Shown here piece after piece: positions 1 through 7,199 of a stretch of 9,524 nucleotides of DNA. The notes below the pieces were generated by a model. That model saw nothing but the letters and a program-made list of their open reading frames with translations. It made no database searches and was not told where the DNA came from. Where the stretch lies: the NCBI GenBank assembly GCA_905215275.1, contig CAJMPE010000065.1, positions 1-9,524 on the forward strand. Reading direction: 5' to 3'. Source of the DNA: an uncultured bacterium. GTDB taxonomy: Bacteria > Actinomycetota > Coriobacteriia > Coriobacteriales > Coriobacteriaceae. Each line of letters begins with the position of its first letter. Positions within the stretch are counted from its first letter, which is position 1. The translations under genes were made by a program, and so were the position numbers.

Positions 1-250
1 GGCAGATGTAGCCGAGCCGTGGCTCGTCGCTCAAACCGGGCACGGTGACCATGAGGTTGCGGCGTCCGGGGAGCACCTCGATCTCCTCGACCCGCATAGC
101 ATCGAGTGCCGGGTGGTTCAACCGTGCCAGCCGTTCCTCAACCAGCGCTTTGATATACCGCTCAATTTCATCCTCATACGCGCCTGGGTCTGAGCTGTCG
201 ATCCGCACAAGCTCCTGCGCGAGCCGCCAGGCAAAGTCCTTGTCAACCAT
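1..250 (-). CDS. M20-family metallopeptidase/deacylase, N-terminal part (partial)
   Basis: Translating the minus strand from the ATG at 250-248 gives 83 residues with no stop before the window edge. The pattern is that of the M20 (ArgE/DapE/ACY1) zinc hydrolases: LVRIDSSDPG at residues 15-24, an amphipathic helix with DEIERYIKALVEERL, then EVLPGRRNLMVTVPG at 58-72, and a beta strand GYIC (80-83). In the family this strand runs into the HMD zinc-binding motif, and the one leftover base (c) fits a His codon. Members remove acyl or aminoacyl groups from amino acids or cleave small peptides in the cytoplasm; which substrate cannot be told from this fragment. GAGG lies 6 nt before the ATG (plus-strand 257-260). 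The gene diverges from the AbiEi-like gene, and an inverted repeat overlaps its likely -10. Family assignment is firm; specificity (DapE, ArgE or other) is open. Confidence 0.8.
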   Translation of the reverse strand, partial: MVDKDFAWRLAQELVRIDSSDPGAYEDEIERYIKALVEERLARLNHPALDAMRVEEIEVLPGRRNLMVTVPGLSDEPRLGYIC

Positions 251-260
251 ATGCAACCTC

Positions 261-289
261 ACAATCAGTTTGTTTTCAAAACCGATTGT
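261..289 (-). promoter_or_regulatory. Operator-like inverted repeat overlapping a probable -10 of the M20 gene
   Basis: Plus-strand ACAATCAGTT (261-270) and AACCGATTGT (280-289) are reverse complements at 9 of 10 positions, separated by 9 bp. On the minus strand a TACAAT hexamer (plus-strand 285-290) overlaps the outer arm. It would start transcription near 278, about 28 nt before the M20 start codon, so a dimeric regulator bound here would cover the -10 and start site. The -35 region is poor. Read as a repressor site by inference; no regulator gene is in view. Confidence 0.4.
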
Positions 290-342
290 AAGCCTCCCGA
301 GAGATCCGTGACGTGCGCGTAGCAGTATTTACCGTTCGCAGG

Positions 343-382
343 CCGAGCGGGCTCGTTTGCCGTCCGAGCGGGCTCGCAAACG
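343..382. repeat. Short direct repeat with nested inverted repeat before the AbiEi-like gene
   Basis: The 13-mer CCGAGCGGGCTCG occurs at 343-355 and again at 364-376, a 21-bp period. Each copy can fold on itself (CGAGC/GCTCG). CGTTTGC (354-360) and GCAAACG (376-382) are also perfect reverse complements. This falls where a TTG-initiated extension of the following gene would be read, and argues that the stretch is leader rather than conserved protein. Function unknown. Confidence 0.6.
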
Positions 383-404
383 ACGTAGCGGGTACGTACC
401 CTTC

Positions 405-1454
405 ATGGACGACATGCTGTGCGACATATCTGCCTTTCGGTATCACCGGATACCTCCACAGGTTTTGGCAATAATGCCGGACCTGCCCGATTCTGTGGAC
501 GATTCACGCAGGGAGCGTCTTTGTGAGCATCCGCTCGTCAAGCATTTCCTGGGCACCCCATTACACGTGTTGGCGCAGGGCAGCTGCGGACGTAAGGGCG
601 ATCGCATTGTCAGGCATGTTTGGAACGGGGAGAGGCCGTTTGGCTCCGTGCGGCAGACAGAGTTTGGCCTCGATGTTGCGTCCCCACTCTTTACCCTGCT
701 GACCCTGGCTTCCTCGGTTTCAAACGAGCGTTTAATCATGTGCATGTATGAGATGTGCGGCACCTTTGCCGTGTGCAAGATTGCGTCTCAGATAAAGTCG
801 GCACTTGTGCAGGCATATGGGGGCCAGTGGGGTGACGCACGGTCGGGCTGGGAAAACGTAAAGGATACCTCGGGGAATCCAACAGACTTGTGGAAACGAC
901 CGCCCTTGATCGAGCTCTCTGAGCTTGCAGAGTTCGTCGATAAGATCCGGGGGCTCCGCGGCGCCAAATCGTTCATACGAGCCGCGAAATGCATTACGGG
1001 GATGGCAGCATCGCCGCTCGAGGTCCAGGCTTCGATGCTGTTTGGCCTTACGAGGCTGCGCGGCGGCGAAGGGCTGTACCTCACCAATAACGTTGAGATT
1101 CGTATGACGCGCAGCGCCCGCCTGATTTCGGGTCTTGATAGGCGCTATGCCGATATCCTGCTGGCAAATAAGGACGGCAGCCGAGAGTGTCTGGTTGAAT
1201 GCCAAGGTAAAGCCATTCACGGATCCATAGAATCCAAGATTTCGGACTCCGATCGAACGACTGCCCTGCAAGCGATGGGATATCCCGTCGTTCTGATGAC
1301 TTATGGTCAGCTGGCCGACTCCGATGCCTTCCGCGTGGTGATGGAGCTCATCATGTCCTATCTCGATGTGCCGCTGAAAGACAAGACGCCGCGGCAGCAG
1401 GAGCTCGAACGGCGGCTTCGTGAAGAGATTTTTATCGATTGGGCGGGAATGTAG
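405..1454 (+). CDS. Solitary AbiEi-like protein with PD-(D/E)XK/DUF559-type C-terminal domain
   Basis: The 349-residue protein has the layout of AbiEi-type proteins. The N-terminal part contains DISAFRYHRIPPQV and PLHVL. The middle has the ASPLFTLLTLASSVSNE signature, matching the family's 'SPxRTLLDLA' segment, and a helical linker follows. The C-terminal domain has SPLE (203-206), YADIL (Asp250), VECQGK (Glu265, Gln267, Lys269), then DSDR (281-284) and MGYPVVLMTYGQL (291-303). This matches the DUF559/Vsr-like nuclease fold, where the third motif is usually ExDG; here it is ECQG. AbiEi proteins act as antitoxins and transcriptional repressors for AbiEii toxins, but no AbiEii-like partner lies next to this gene. 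I chose the ATG at 405. A TTG at 357 in the same frame adds 16 basic residues encoded by repeat sequence, and neither start has a clear Shine-Dalgarno. Function is uncertain: regulator, orphan antitoxin or nuclease-fold remnant. Confidence 0.75.
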   Translation: MDDMLCDISAFRYHRIPPQVLAIMPDLPDSVDDSRRERLCEHPLVKHFLGTPLHVLAQGSCGRKGDRIVRHVWNGERPFGSVRQTEFGLDVASPLFTLLTLASSVSNERLIMCMYEMCGTFAVCKIASQIKSALVQAYGGQWGDARSGWENVKDTSGNPTDLWKRPPLIELSELAEFVDKIRGLRGAKSFIRAAKCITGMAASPLEVQASMLFGLTRLRGGEGLYLTNNVEIRMTRSARLISGLDRRYADILLANKDGSRECLVECQGKAIHGSIESKISDSDRTTALQAMGYPVVLMTYGQLADSDAFRVVMELIMSYLDVPLKDKTPRQQELERRLREEIFIDWAGM

Positions 1455-1527
1455 TCGTGCAGGTGGAAAACGGCCGCATGAATTAGAGTTTTGGGCGCGA
1501 AAAAGGGTTCAGTTTCGCCTTGGAATT

Positions 1528-1717
1528 GGCTTTAAAATTGCTATCCAGAATAAGTTATTTCGGAAAATCGACAGTCATCTTACATTCGGCACATAGAGAT
1601 CGATTTTTACCTACTAAAGCCCCTGATAAAGCTGTTTATCAGAGCAGGTGCGCTCAGTGATTTGGGTATGACTGTCGATTATCCGAAAAAACTTGTTCTG
1701 GATAGCATTTTAAAACC
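1528..1717. repeat. 190-bp element with ~51-bp imperfect inverted arms (MITE-like or structured RNA)
   Basis: The left arm (1528-1578) and the reverse complement of the right arm (1668-1717) align over 51 columns with four mismatches and one single-base gap. Shared blocks include GCTATCCAGAA, TCGACAGTCAT and TTTCGGA. The 89-bp centre has no open frame of note and holds a perfect 8-bp hairpin. The element is AT-richer than its surroundings and sits between the 3' end of the AbiEi-like gene and the serA terminator. The structure fits a non-autonomous miniature inverted-repeat element. A long RNA hairpin, or a bidirectional terminator for the plus-strand gene, is the alternative. Target-site duplications could not be made out. 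Confidence 0.7.
1623..1642. other. Perfect hairpin in the centre of the 1528-1717 element
   Basis: CTGATAAA (1623-1630) and TTTATCAG (1635-1642) are exact reverse complements around a GCTG loop. It lies roughly mid-way between the two long arms, so a transcript of the element would be a long stem capped by this smaller hairpin. Confidence 0.6.
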
Positions 1718-1733
1718 AGCCGGAGCAACGAAA

Positions 1734-1764
1734 TCGGCCCCCGTTTCGTGAAAACGGGGGCCGA
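1734..1764 (-). terminator. Rho-independent terminator of the serC-serA operon
   Basis: TCGGCCCCCGTTT (1734-1746) and AAACGGGGGCCGA (1752-1764) form a perfect 13-bp stem with a 5-nt loop. On the minus strand the stem begins about 39 nt after the serA stop codon and is followed by a moderately T-rich ATTTCGTT. The plus-strand exit side has no T tract, so it serves the minus-strand operon. Confidence 0.85.
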
Positions 1765-1803
1765 ATGGGCTTCACGGCCTGCCTGACAGGCTTGGTGCCG
1801 GCG

Positions 1804-2967
1804 CTATTTGATCACGCGCACGCGATACATCGACGGAATCTGCTTGAGCGCCTCGATGGTGCTGCTGTTCAGGTGCTCGTCGGTGTCGAACATGGTGTAG
1901 GCGTTCTCGCCAGCGGACTCGTTGGTCATACGCTGCACGTTGGCGTTGTCCTTGGCCAGGATGGCCGTGATCTGGCCAATCATGTTGGGCACGTTGGCGT
2001 GCAGGCAGGCGATGCGGCTCGCGGCGCGCGCCTTGCCCATGCTGCAGGCGGGGTAATTAACGGAGTGGACGATGTTGCCGTTCTCCAGGTAATCCTTGAG
2101 CTCGCTGATGGCCATATCGGCGCAGTTGGCCTCGGCCTCGCCGGTGCCGGCGCCCGAGTGCGTGGTGATAAACGTGTTGGGCATCTTGACGGTCTTGGGC
2201 GTGGCAAAGTCGCAGCTAAACCAGCTGAGCTTGCCCTCGCGCAGGGCAGCATCGACGGCGTCCTCGTCAATGATGGTCTCGCGCGCGTAGTTGATCAGCA
2301 CGGCGCCCGGGGCCAGCAGGTTAATCTGCTCGGTGCTGATCATGCCGATGGTGTCGGCCTTGCTGGGCACGTGCACGGTGAGGTAGTCGCAGCCGCGGCA
2401 GAGGTCCTCGAGCGTGCCCACGCGCTGCACCTCGCGGCTCAGCACCCATGCGTGCTCAACGGAAATGAACGGATCGTAGCCGTAGACGTCCATGCCCAGA
2501 TCGACGCAGGCGTTGGCGACCTTGGAGCCCACGTTGCCCAGGCCGATGACGCCGATGCGCTTGCCCTTGAGCTCGCGGCCCACAAAGGCCTTCTTGGCTT
2601 TCTCGGCATCGACCTGGATCTCGGGGTCGTCGGCGTTGTCGCGCACCCAGTTCATCGACTGCACCACGCCACGGCTCGAAAGCACCAACATGCCCAGGAC
2701 GAGCTCCTTGACGGCGTTGCTGTTGGCACCGGGGGAGTTAAAGACCACGACGCCCTTCTTGGCGTACTCCTCGACGGGGATGTTGTTGACGCCGGCGCCG
2801 CAGCGGGCGATGGCGCGGATGCCCTCGGGCAGCTCGTAGCCGTGCAGGTCGGTCGAGCGCATCAGGATCGCGTCGGCCTCTTCGGCGGTGCTTACAAACT
2901 CGTAGCCCTCGCCAAACTCGACCTTGCCGTCTTTAGTGATGTCGTCGATGGTCTTAATCTTACGCAT
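1804..2967 (-). CDS. serA: D-3-phosphoglycerate dehydrogenase (ACT-domain type)
   Basis: This enzyme oxidises 3-phosphoglycerate to 3-phosphohydroxypyruvate with NAD+, the committed step of serine synthesis in the cytoplasm. The 387 residues comprise a substrate-binding half, the Rossmann domain with GLGNVG at 142-147 and a ribose-binding Asp165 (YGYDPF), and a C-terminal ACT domain at about 316-387, a usual seat of allosteric control by amino acids. Catalytic Arg229 (NYARE) and His270 (TTHSGAG) are visible. The Glu of the canonical DVFxxEP segment is not evident: the matching stretch reads CDFATPKT (252-259). The protein is shorter than the ~410-residue E. coli enzyme, as expected for ACT-only forms. 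AAGGAG (plus-strand 2975-2980) sits 7 nt before the ATG. It is second in the operon, 72 bp after serC, and ends at a strong terminator. Confidence 0.95.
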   Translation of the reverse strand: MRKIKTIDDITKDGKVEFGEGYEFVSTAEEADAILMRSTDLHGYELPEGIRAIARCGAGVNNIPVEEYAKKGVVVFNSPGANSNAVKELVLGMLVLSSRGVVQSMNWVRDNADDPEIQVDAEKAKKAFVGRELKGKRIGVIGLGNVGSKVANACVDLGMDVYGYDPFISVEHAWVLSREVQRVGTLEDLCRGCDYLTVHVPSKADTIGMISTEQINLLAPGAVLINYARETIIDEDAVDAALREGKLSWFSCDFATPKTVKMPNTFITTHSGAGTGEAEANCADMAISELKDYLENGNIVHSVNYPACSMGKARAASRIACLHANVPNMIGQITAILAKDNANVQRMTNESAGENAYTMFDTDEHLNSSTIEALKQIPSMYRVRVIK

Positions 2968-2974
2968 GGAAAAA

Positions 2975-2980
2975 CTCCTT
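2975..2980 (-). promoter_or_regulatory. Shine-Dalgarno site of serA
   Basis: Minus-strand AAGGAG lies 7 nt upstream of the ATG at 2967 and confirms that start. It gives serA its own ribosome entry, since the 72-bp gap after serC rules out translational coupling. Confidence 0.8.
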
Positions 2981-3023
2981 AGCAGGTTTTGATCTAAACA
3001 GGGTGGTCTGAGGTGGCTGGTCG

Positions 3024-3039
3024 GCCCGCGTGTTGCGGG

Positions 3040-3040
<1 letters not shown>
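3024..3040 (-). other. GC hairpin at the serC stop codon within the operon
   Basis: GCCCGC (3024-3029) and GCGGGC (3035-3040) pair perfectly around a 5-nt loop. The stem touches the serC TAG (3040-3042). No T tract follows in the direction of transcription, so it is probably not a full terminator. It could stabilise the serC 3' end or slightly reduce read-through into serA (inference). Confidence 0.45.
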
Positions 3041-4164
<1,124 letters not shown>

Positions 4165-4202
4165 CTTCTAGTCTCCCTCGTAGTCGTTTGAACGTTCGGG
4201 AT

Positions 4203-4208
4203 ACTTTA
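4203..4208 (-). promoter_or_regulatory. Probable -10 element of the serC-serA promoter
   Basis: Minus-strand TGTGCTAAAGT carries an extended-type TG followed by TAAAGT, about 40 nt upstream of the serC start. No convincing -35 hexamer is seen at 16-18 bp. The 8-bp palindrome GAACGTTC (4190-4197) lies at the expected start site and might be a control site, but it is too short to claim. Confidence 0.35.
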
Positions 4209-4299
4209 GCACAGTGGAGCGCCAGGCGCGACCGCATCACGGTAAAACTCGAGTGCGCCGCTATGATTTACAGGATGGTTACATGGGGGAGAGGTGACC

Positions 4300-4377
4300 T
4301 TACTCCTCAGGCAAATCCAAATCTGCGAGCGAAGACATGAGGTTCTCTAGGCGCTTGATCTCTTCGCCGCAAATTAG
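4300..4377 (-). pseudogene. Possible C-terminal remnant of an unknown protein between the antiporter and serC
   Basis: The minus strand reads through 25 sense codons to a TAA at 4302-4300 with protein-like, charged-helical content (GEEIKRLENLM, then an acidic tail ending LPEE). There is no usable ATG at its head, and an in-frame TAG (4380-4378) precedes it. That upstream junction is exactly the dispersed GGTAGCTAATTTG repeat, as if a larger gene had been cut there. An AGGAGG (plus-strand 4381-4386) stands 8 nt before a TTG in another frame that would encode a 21-residue peptide ending at 4307; that is an alternative reading. The rest of the 4165-4391 gap holds the serC promoter and nothing else I recognise. 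Confidence 0.25.
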
Positions 4378-4382
4378 CTACC
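4370..4382 (-). repeat. Dispersed 13-mer GGTAGCTAATTTG, copy 1
   Basis: The minus strand reads GGTAGCTAATTTG nine bases after the antiporter stop codon. The identical 13-mer occurs on the plus strand at 7098-7110, shortly after the metallophosphoesterase stop, and an 11-of-12 version lies at 7393-7404. In copies 1 and 2 it follows the 3' end of a gene in the reading direction. Confidence 0.6.
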
Positions 4383-4391
4383 TCCTGCCCG

Positions 4392-5993
4392 CTACGACGC
4401 CAGTGTGGCAATGACGGCTTCGTCGCCGGCGTATATTAGGGTGTTGCCATCGGGAATGATCGTTTGGCCGTCGCGCTTGAGCATCACCACAATAAACGGA
4501 TGCTTGCCTCGCGGCACGTCGCGCAGGCGCTGGCCGGCCAGGCGACCGTGGGGCGTCACGGTGACCTCACGCAGCGTAACCTCGGCACGCTCTTCAAACG
4601 TCGGGGCAGCCATCACCAATAGGTCGCCTTCCTCAATCACGGTATCGCCATTGGGCAGTACCGGGTGCGCCCCGTCGCGCAGCACCAGGACTACGAGCAT
4701 ATCTGTGGCGCTGCCAATGTCCGCGAGCGAGCGTCCGGCAAACGGATGTCCAGCGCCCACCTTGAGCTTTACAAACGACATGCCGTCTTCGTCGCGGTAG
4801 TCGTTAAAGGTGCGGCGCACGTCGCCGGTCGCATCGATCATATCGAGCTTCTTCGCCACCGCCGGCAGCAGCGAGCCCTGCACCACAATGCTCGACACGG
4901 CAATCACAAATACCAGGTCAAACAGGTCGTGACCGCCAGGAACACCGGCCACCACGGTAAAGAGGCTAAACACGACCGATGCCGCGCCGCGCAGACCCGC
5001 CCAGCTTACGAGCGCAACCTGGCGAGGGTTCGTCTTAAAGGGCGCTAGGAGCACGCCGACGGCGATGGGGCGGCTCACAAAGAGCATAAACGCCATGAGC
5101 GCCAGGCCCGGCAGCAGCATCTGCGGCAGGCGTGCGGGCGTTACGAGCAGGCCGAGCAAGAAGAAGATCGTCATCTCGGCCATCTCGGTGAGGGTATCGA
5201 AGAAGTGCGCCATCTCGACCTTGCCGGTGATGTCGCTCGCACCCAGCACAATGCCGGCCAGGTACACGGCCAAAAATCCGTTGCCGCCCAGGTAGCTCGG
5301 CAGCGCGTAGGCGACGATGGCCACGGCGAACAAAAAGATGGTCTGCGCGCCCTCGGCCGTTGCGTGCGCGCGTTCAATCAGGCGGCCCGCCGCCCAGCCG
5401 ATGGCGAGGCCCAGGCCCACGCCCAAGATAATCTGCTTGGCCAGCAGTGCGGGAATGTTGATGTCGCCGCCGGCCGCGAGTGTGGCGAGCACGGCGGTGA
5501 GCATATAGGCGACGGGATCGTTGGAGCCCGATTCGACCTCGAGCAGCGAGTCGGTGCCGCCCCTCAGCGACAGGCTGTGCTCGCGCAGAACGCTAAAGAC
5601 GCTGGCCGCGTCGGTGGACGCCACGACCGATCCCAACAGCAGGCCGCCGATCCAGTCGAAGCCCAGTACAAAGTGGGCGAACACGCCGGTGATGCCTGCG
5701 GTGATGACGACGCCGAGCGTGCTCAGCAGCACCGCCGGCGCGGCGACGGGCTTGGCGCGGTCGATATTGGTGTTAAAGCCGCCGTAGAACATGATGAATA
5801 GCAGCGCCGTGCTGCAGACGGTTTCGGTGAGCGCGTAGTCGCTAAAGTCGATGTGTGCCGGGCCGTTGACGCCCAGCAGCATGCCGAGTGCGATAAAGAT
5901 GAGCAGGGTGGGGAAGGGGAGTTTTTTGCCGACGGGTTTGATGGTCAGGCACAAAATGATGACGAGGCCGATAAAGAGAAGGATCTGGTTCAT
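4392..5993 (-). CDS. CPA1-family K+(or Na+)/H+ antiporter with two C-terminal RCK_C domains
   Basis: The 533-residue protein begins with an NhaP2/CvrA-like N-terminus (LPFPTLLIFIALGMLLG) and has about 12 hydrophobic membrane segments to residue ~380. The CPA1 transport signatures are present: ASTDAA (125-130), ESGSNDP (154-160, with the Asn158-Asp159 ion-site pair) and WAGLRGAASV (331-340). Two TrkA-C/RCK_C domains follow at about 405-465 and 475-533, each ending in the 'I.DGD/GNTLI..GD' pattern. In relatives such domains sense ligands or ions and gate exchange. It should sit in the cytoplasmic membrane and exchange a monovalent cation for protons, in pH and potassium homeostasis; which ion is not decidable here. 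The nearest purine-rich ribosome site (AGGAG) lies about 13 nt before the ATG, a long spacing, but the N-terminus matches the family. It diverges from the metallophosphoesterase gene. Confidence 0.92.
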   Translation of the reverse strand: MNQILLFIGLVIILCLTIKPVGKKLPFPTLLIFIALGMLLGVNGPAHIDFSDYALTETVCSTALLFIMFYGGFNTNIDRAKPVAAPAVLLSTLGVVITAGITGVFAHFVLGFDWIGGLLLGSVVASTDAASVFSVLREHSLSLRGGTDSLLEVESGSNDPVAYMLTAVLATLAAGGDINIPALLAKQIILGVGLGLAIGWAAGRLIERAHATAEGAQTIFLFAVAIVAYALPSYLGGNGFLAVYLAGIVLGASDITGKVEMAHFFDTLTEMAEMTIFFLLGLLVTPARLPQMLLPGLALMAFMLFVSRPIAVGVLLAPFKTNPRQVALVSWAGLRGAASVVFSLFTVVAGVPGGHDLFDLVFVIAVSSIVVQGSLLPAVAKKLDMIDATGDVRRTFNDYRDEDGMSFVKLKVGAGHPFAGRSLADIGSATDMLVVLVLRDGAHPVLPNGDTVIEEGDLLVMAAPTFEERAEVTLREVTVTPHGRLAGQRLRDVPRGKHPFIVVMLKRDGQTIIPDGNTLIYAGDEAVIATLAS

Positions 5994-6142
5994 GGATGGT
6001 GTCCGCTCCTGGGTGGTTGGCGTGGCACGGTCAGTTGTCTGCGGTTATTTGTACCCAAAGATGGTGGGTTTATGGGGTTGGATTGCGGGCGTGCGCGATA
6101 TCGTCATAGACGGCTGCCGTCTTTGCCTCTGCTCGGAAACCC

Positions 6143-6171
6143 TTTCCAGCTTTATTGCAACGGAGTACAAT
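6143..6171 (+). promoter_or_regulatory. Probable promoter of the metallophosphoesterase gene
   Basis: TTTCCA (6143-6148) and TACAAT (6166-6171) are separated by exactly 17 bp, a good vegetative-sigma arrangement. It would give a leader of roughly 70 nt before the ATG at 6247. The antiporter promoter must lie in the other half of this 253-bp divergent gap; a weak minus-strand TACAAA near 6050 is the only candidate. Confidence 0.45.
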
Positions 6172-6203
6172 GAGTAACATTTAAGTTCAACTTGAAGTTT
6201 TAG

Positions 6204-6228
6204 TTGCGGCGTCGGGCTTCGGCCGCAA
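6204..6228 (+). other. Leader hairpin just upstream of the metallophosphoesterase ribosome site
   Basis: TTGCGGC (6204-6210) and GCCGCAA (6222-6228) are perfect 7-bp arms around an 11-nt loop. The stem ends 3-4 nt before AAGGAG (6232-6237), so in RNA it would leave the ribosome site just exposed. No T tract follows. A role in mRNA stability or translation control is possible but unproven. Confidence 0.4.
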
Positions 6229-6246
6229 TGCAAGGAGAGGCGTACC

Positions 6247-7086
6247 ATGGCGATCTATGTGACATCTGATGCTCACGGGCACGTGCGTGCGCTTGACGAG
6301 GCCCTGTCTAAGATCTCGTTGACGTCCGACGACACGCTGTACGTGCTGGGCGACATGATCGATCGTGGGCCCGATCCGGTCGGCGTTATTAAGCTCGTAC
6401 GCTCGCTGCCCAACGCCCGCGTGCTCAAGGGCAATCACGAGCAGATCATGCTCGATGCCATCATTGGCCAGGATCCGCTCGATGCCGAGACCTGGGATAT
6501 CAACGGTGGCTGGACGACGCGCGAGCAGCTCAACGACATGGAATTTGAGGCGTACGAGGAGCTCGTGCGTTGGATGGCGACGCTGCCGCTCTATGCGGTG
6601 GCCGAGACTGACGAGCGTCCGTACCTGCTGGTGCATGCCGGTATCCAGACCGAGGCGGCGCGGGCGTTTTTGCTTGAACATGGGGTTGATTGTGCCGATG
6701 GTGCGGGAGCGGTGGATGCCGATCGCGAGCTACTGCAGCAGATGCTTGCGGTGCAGTCGTCCGATGACTTGCTGTGGATTCGCCATGGCTATTGGGATGC
6801 GTCGACGGGGCTGCTTTCTGCCGAGGGCAAGGGCCCGGTCGTGGTGAGCGGCCACACGCCCACGGTGTCGCTTGGACGTTATTGCGAGGTCGGCGGCCTG
6901 GCGGGACTCGATGAGGAGTCGGGCCGCGGGCGGATTGTGCGGCTGGGCGGCGAGGATACCGCCGGCGTACCCGATCGCATCGACATCGACTGCGCCGCCG
7001 CCACGGGCTCCGAGTTCGGCCGCGTCGGGATCCTGCGCCTGGACGACGGGGCCGAGTTCTACGCAAGCATTCTGCCCGGTGAATAA
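6247..7086 (+). CDS. PPP-type metallophosphoesterase (ApaH/PrpA-like Ser/Thr phosphatase family)
   Basis: The 279-residue protein shows all core calcineurin-like metal motifs in order: SDAHG (Asp8, His10), GDMIDRG (35-41), GNHE (62-65), VHAG (His130) and SGHTP (His203), with an IDIDCA strand (245-250) where relatives have 'INIDtG'. These ligands hold a two-metal centre that hydrolyses phosphate esters or phosphoanhydrides. The family includes diadenosine tetraphosphate hydrolases and bacterial PrpA/PrpB phosphoprotein phosphatases; the sequence alone does not separate them. No signal peptide or membrane segment is seen, so it is cytoplasmic. AAGGAG (6232-6237) lies 9 nt before the ATG. It is apparently a single-gene unit, divergent from the antiporter and convergent with the flippase gene. 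Confidence 0.93.
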   Translation: MAIYVTSDAHGHVRALDEALSKISLTSDDTLYVLGDMIDRGPDPVGVIKLVRSLPNARVLKGNHEQIMLDAIIGQDPLDAETWDINGGWTTREQLNDMEFEAYEELVRWMATLPLYAVAETDERPYLLVHAGIQTEAARAFLLEHGVDCADGAGAVDADRELLQQMLAVQSSDDLLWIRHGYWDASTGLLSAEGKGPVVVSGHTPTVSLGRYCEVGGLAGLDEESGRGRIVRLGGEDTAGVPDRIDIDCAAATGSEFGRVGILRLDDGAEFYASILPGE

Positions 7087-7097
7087 TCGGCGCACAG

Positions 7098-7110
7098 GGT
7101 AGCTAATTTG
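7098..7110 (+). repeat. Dispersed 13-mer GGTAGCTAATTTG, copy 2, joined to GGGACGGGG repeats
   Basis: This is an exact copy of the minus-strand 13-mer at 4370-4382, here 12 nt after the phosphatase stop. It runs directly into GGGACGGGG (7110-7118), which recurs at 7164-7172, both followed by a TTAAT-type tail. I associate such GGGACGGGG motifs with dispersed intergenic repeats in gut anaerobes, from memory only. Confidence 0.6.
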
Positions 7111-7149
7111 GGACGGGGCTTAATTGACTGCTTTTACCCTTCTGCCCAT

Positions 7150-7188
7150 CAAATGATTTTTCTGGGACGGGGATTTAATAATCATTTG
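7150..7188. repeat. Inverted repeat CAAATGATT/AATCATTTG enclosing the second GGGACGGGG
   Basis: CAAATGATT (7150-7158) and AATCATTTG (7180-7188) are perfect 9-bp reverse complements around a 21-nt interval that carries the second GGGACGGGG copy. The plus strand has TTTTTC just after the left arm. It may be part of a composite repeat with the neighbouring elements rather than a separate unit. Confidence 0.55.
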
Positions 7189-7199
7189 GCTGCCCGCTG

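Noticed and set aside
343..376. CRISPR array
   Set aside because: Only two 13-bp copies at a 21-bp period and no cas genes; no repeat-spacer pattern exists anywhere in the window.
357..404. TTG-initiated 16-residue N-terminal extension of the AbiEi-like protein
   Set aside because: The extension is encoded in a short direct/inverted repeat, is highly basic, and has no ribosome site. The ATG at 405 gives a start just ahead of the conserved DISAFRY segment.
1765..2982. Long open plus-strand frame (about 405 codons) opposite serA
   Set aside because: It is the antisense of a clear SerA with all motifs. The translation is Val/Gly/Ala/His-rich low-complexity, typical of the complement of GC-rich coding DNA.
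4190..4197. GAACGTTC palindrome at the serC start site as a LexA or other operator
   Set aside because: There is no central spacer and only 8 bp, which is expected by chance in several kilobases.
5205..5801. Open plus-strand frame of 198 codons opposite the antiporter
   Set aside because: Antisense of the CPA1 transport domain; biased composition and no domain features.
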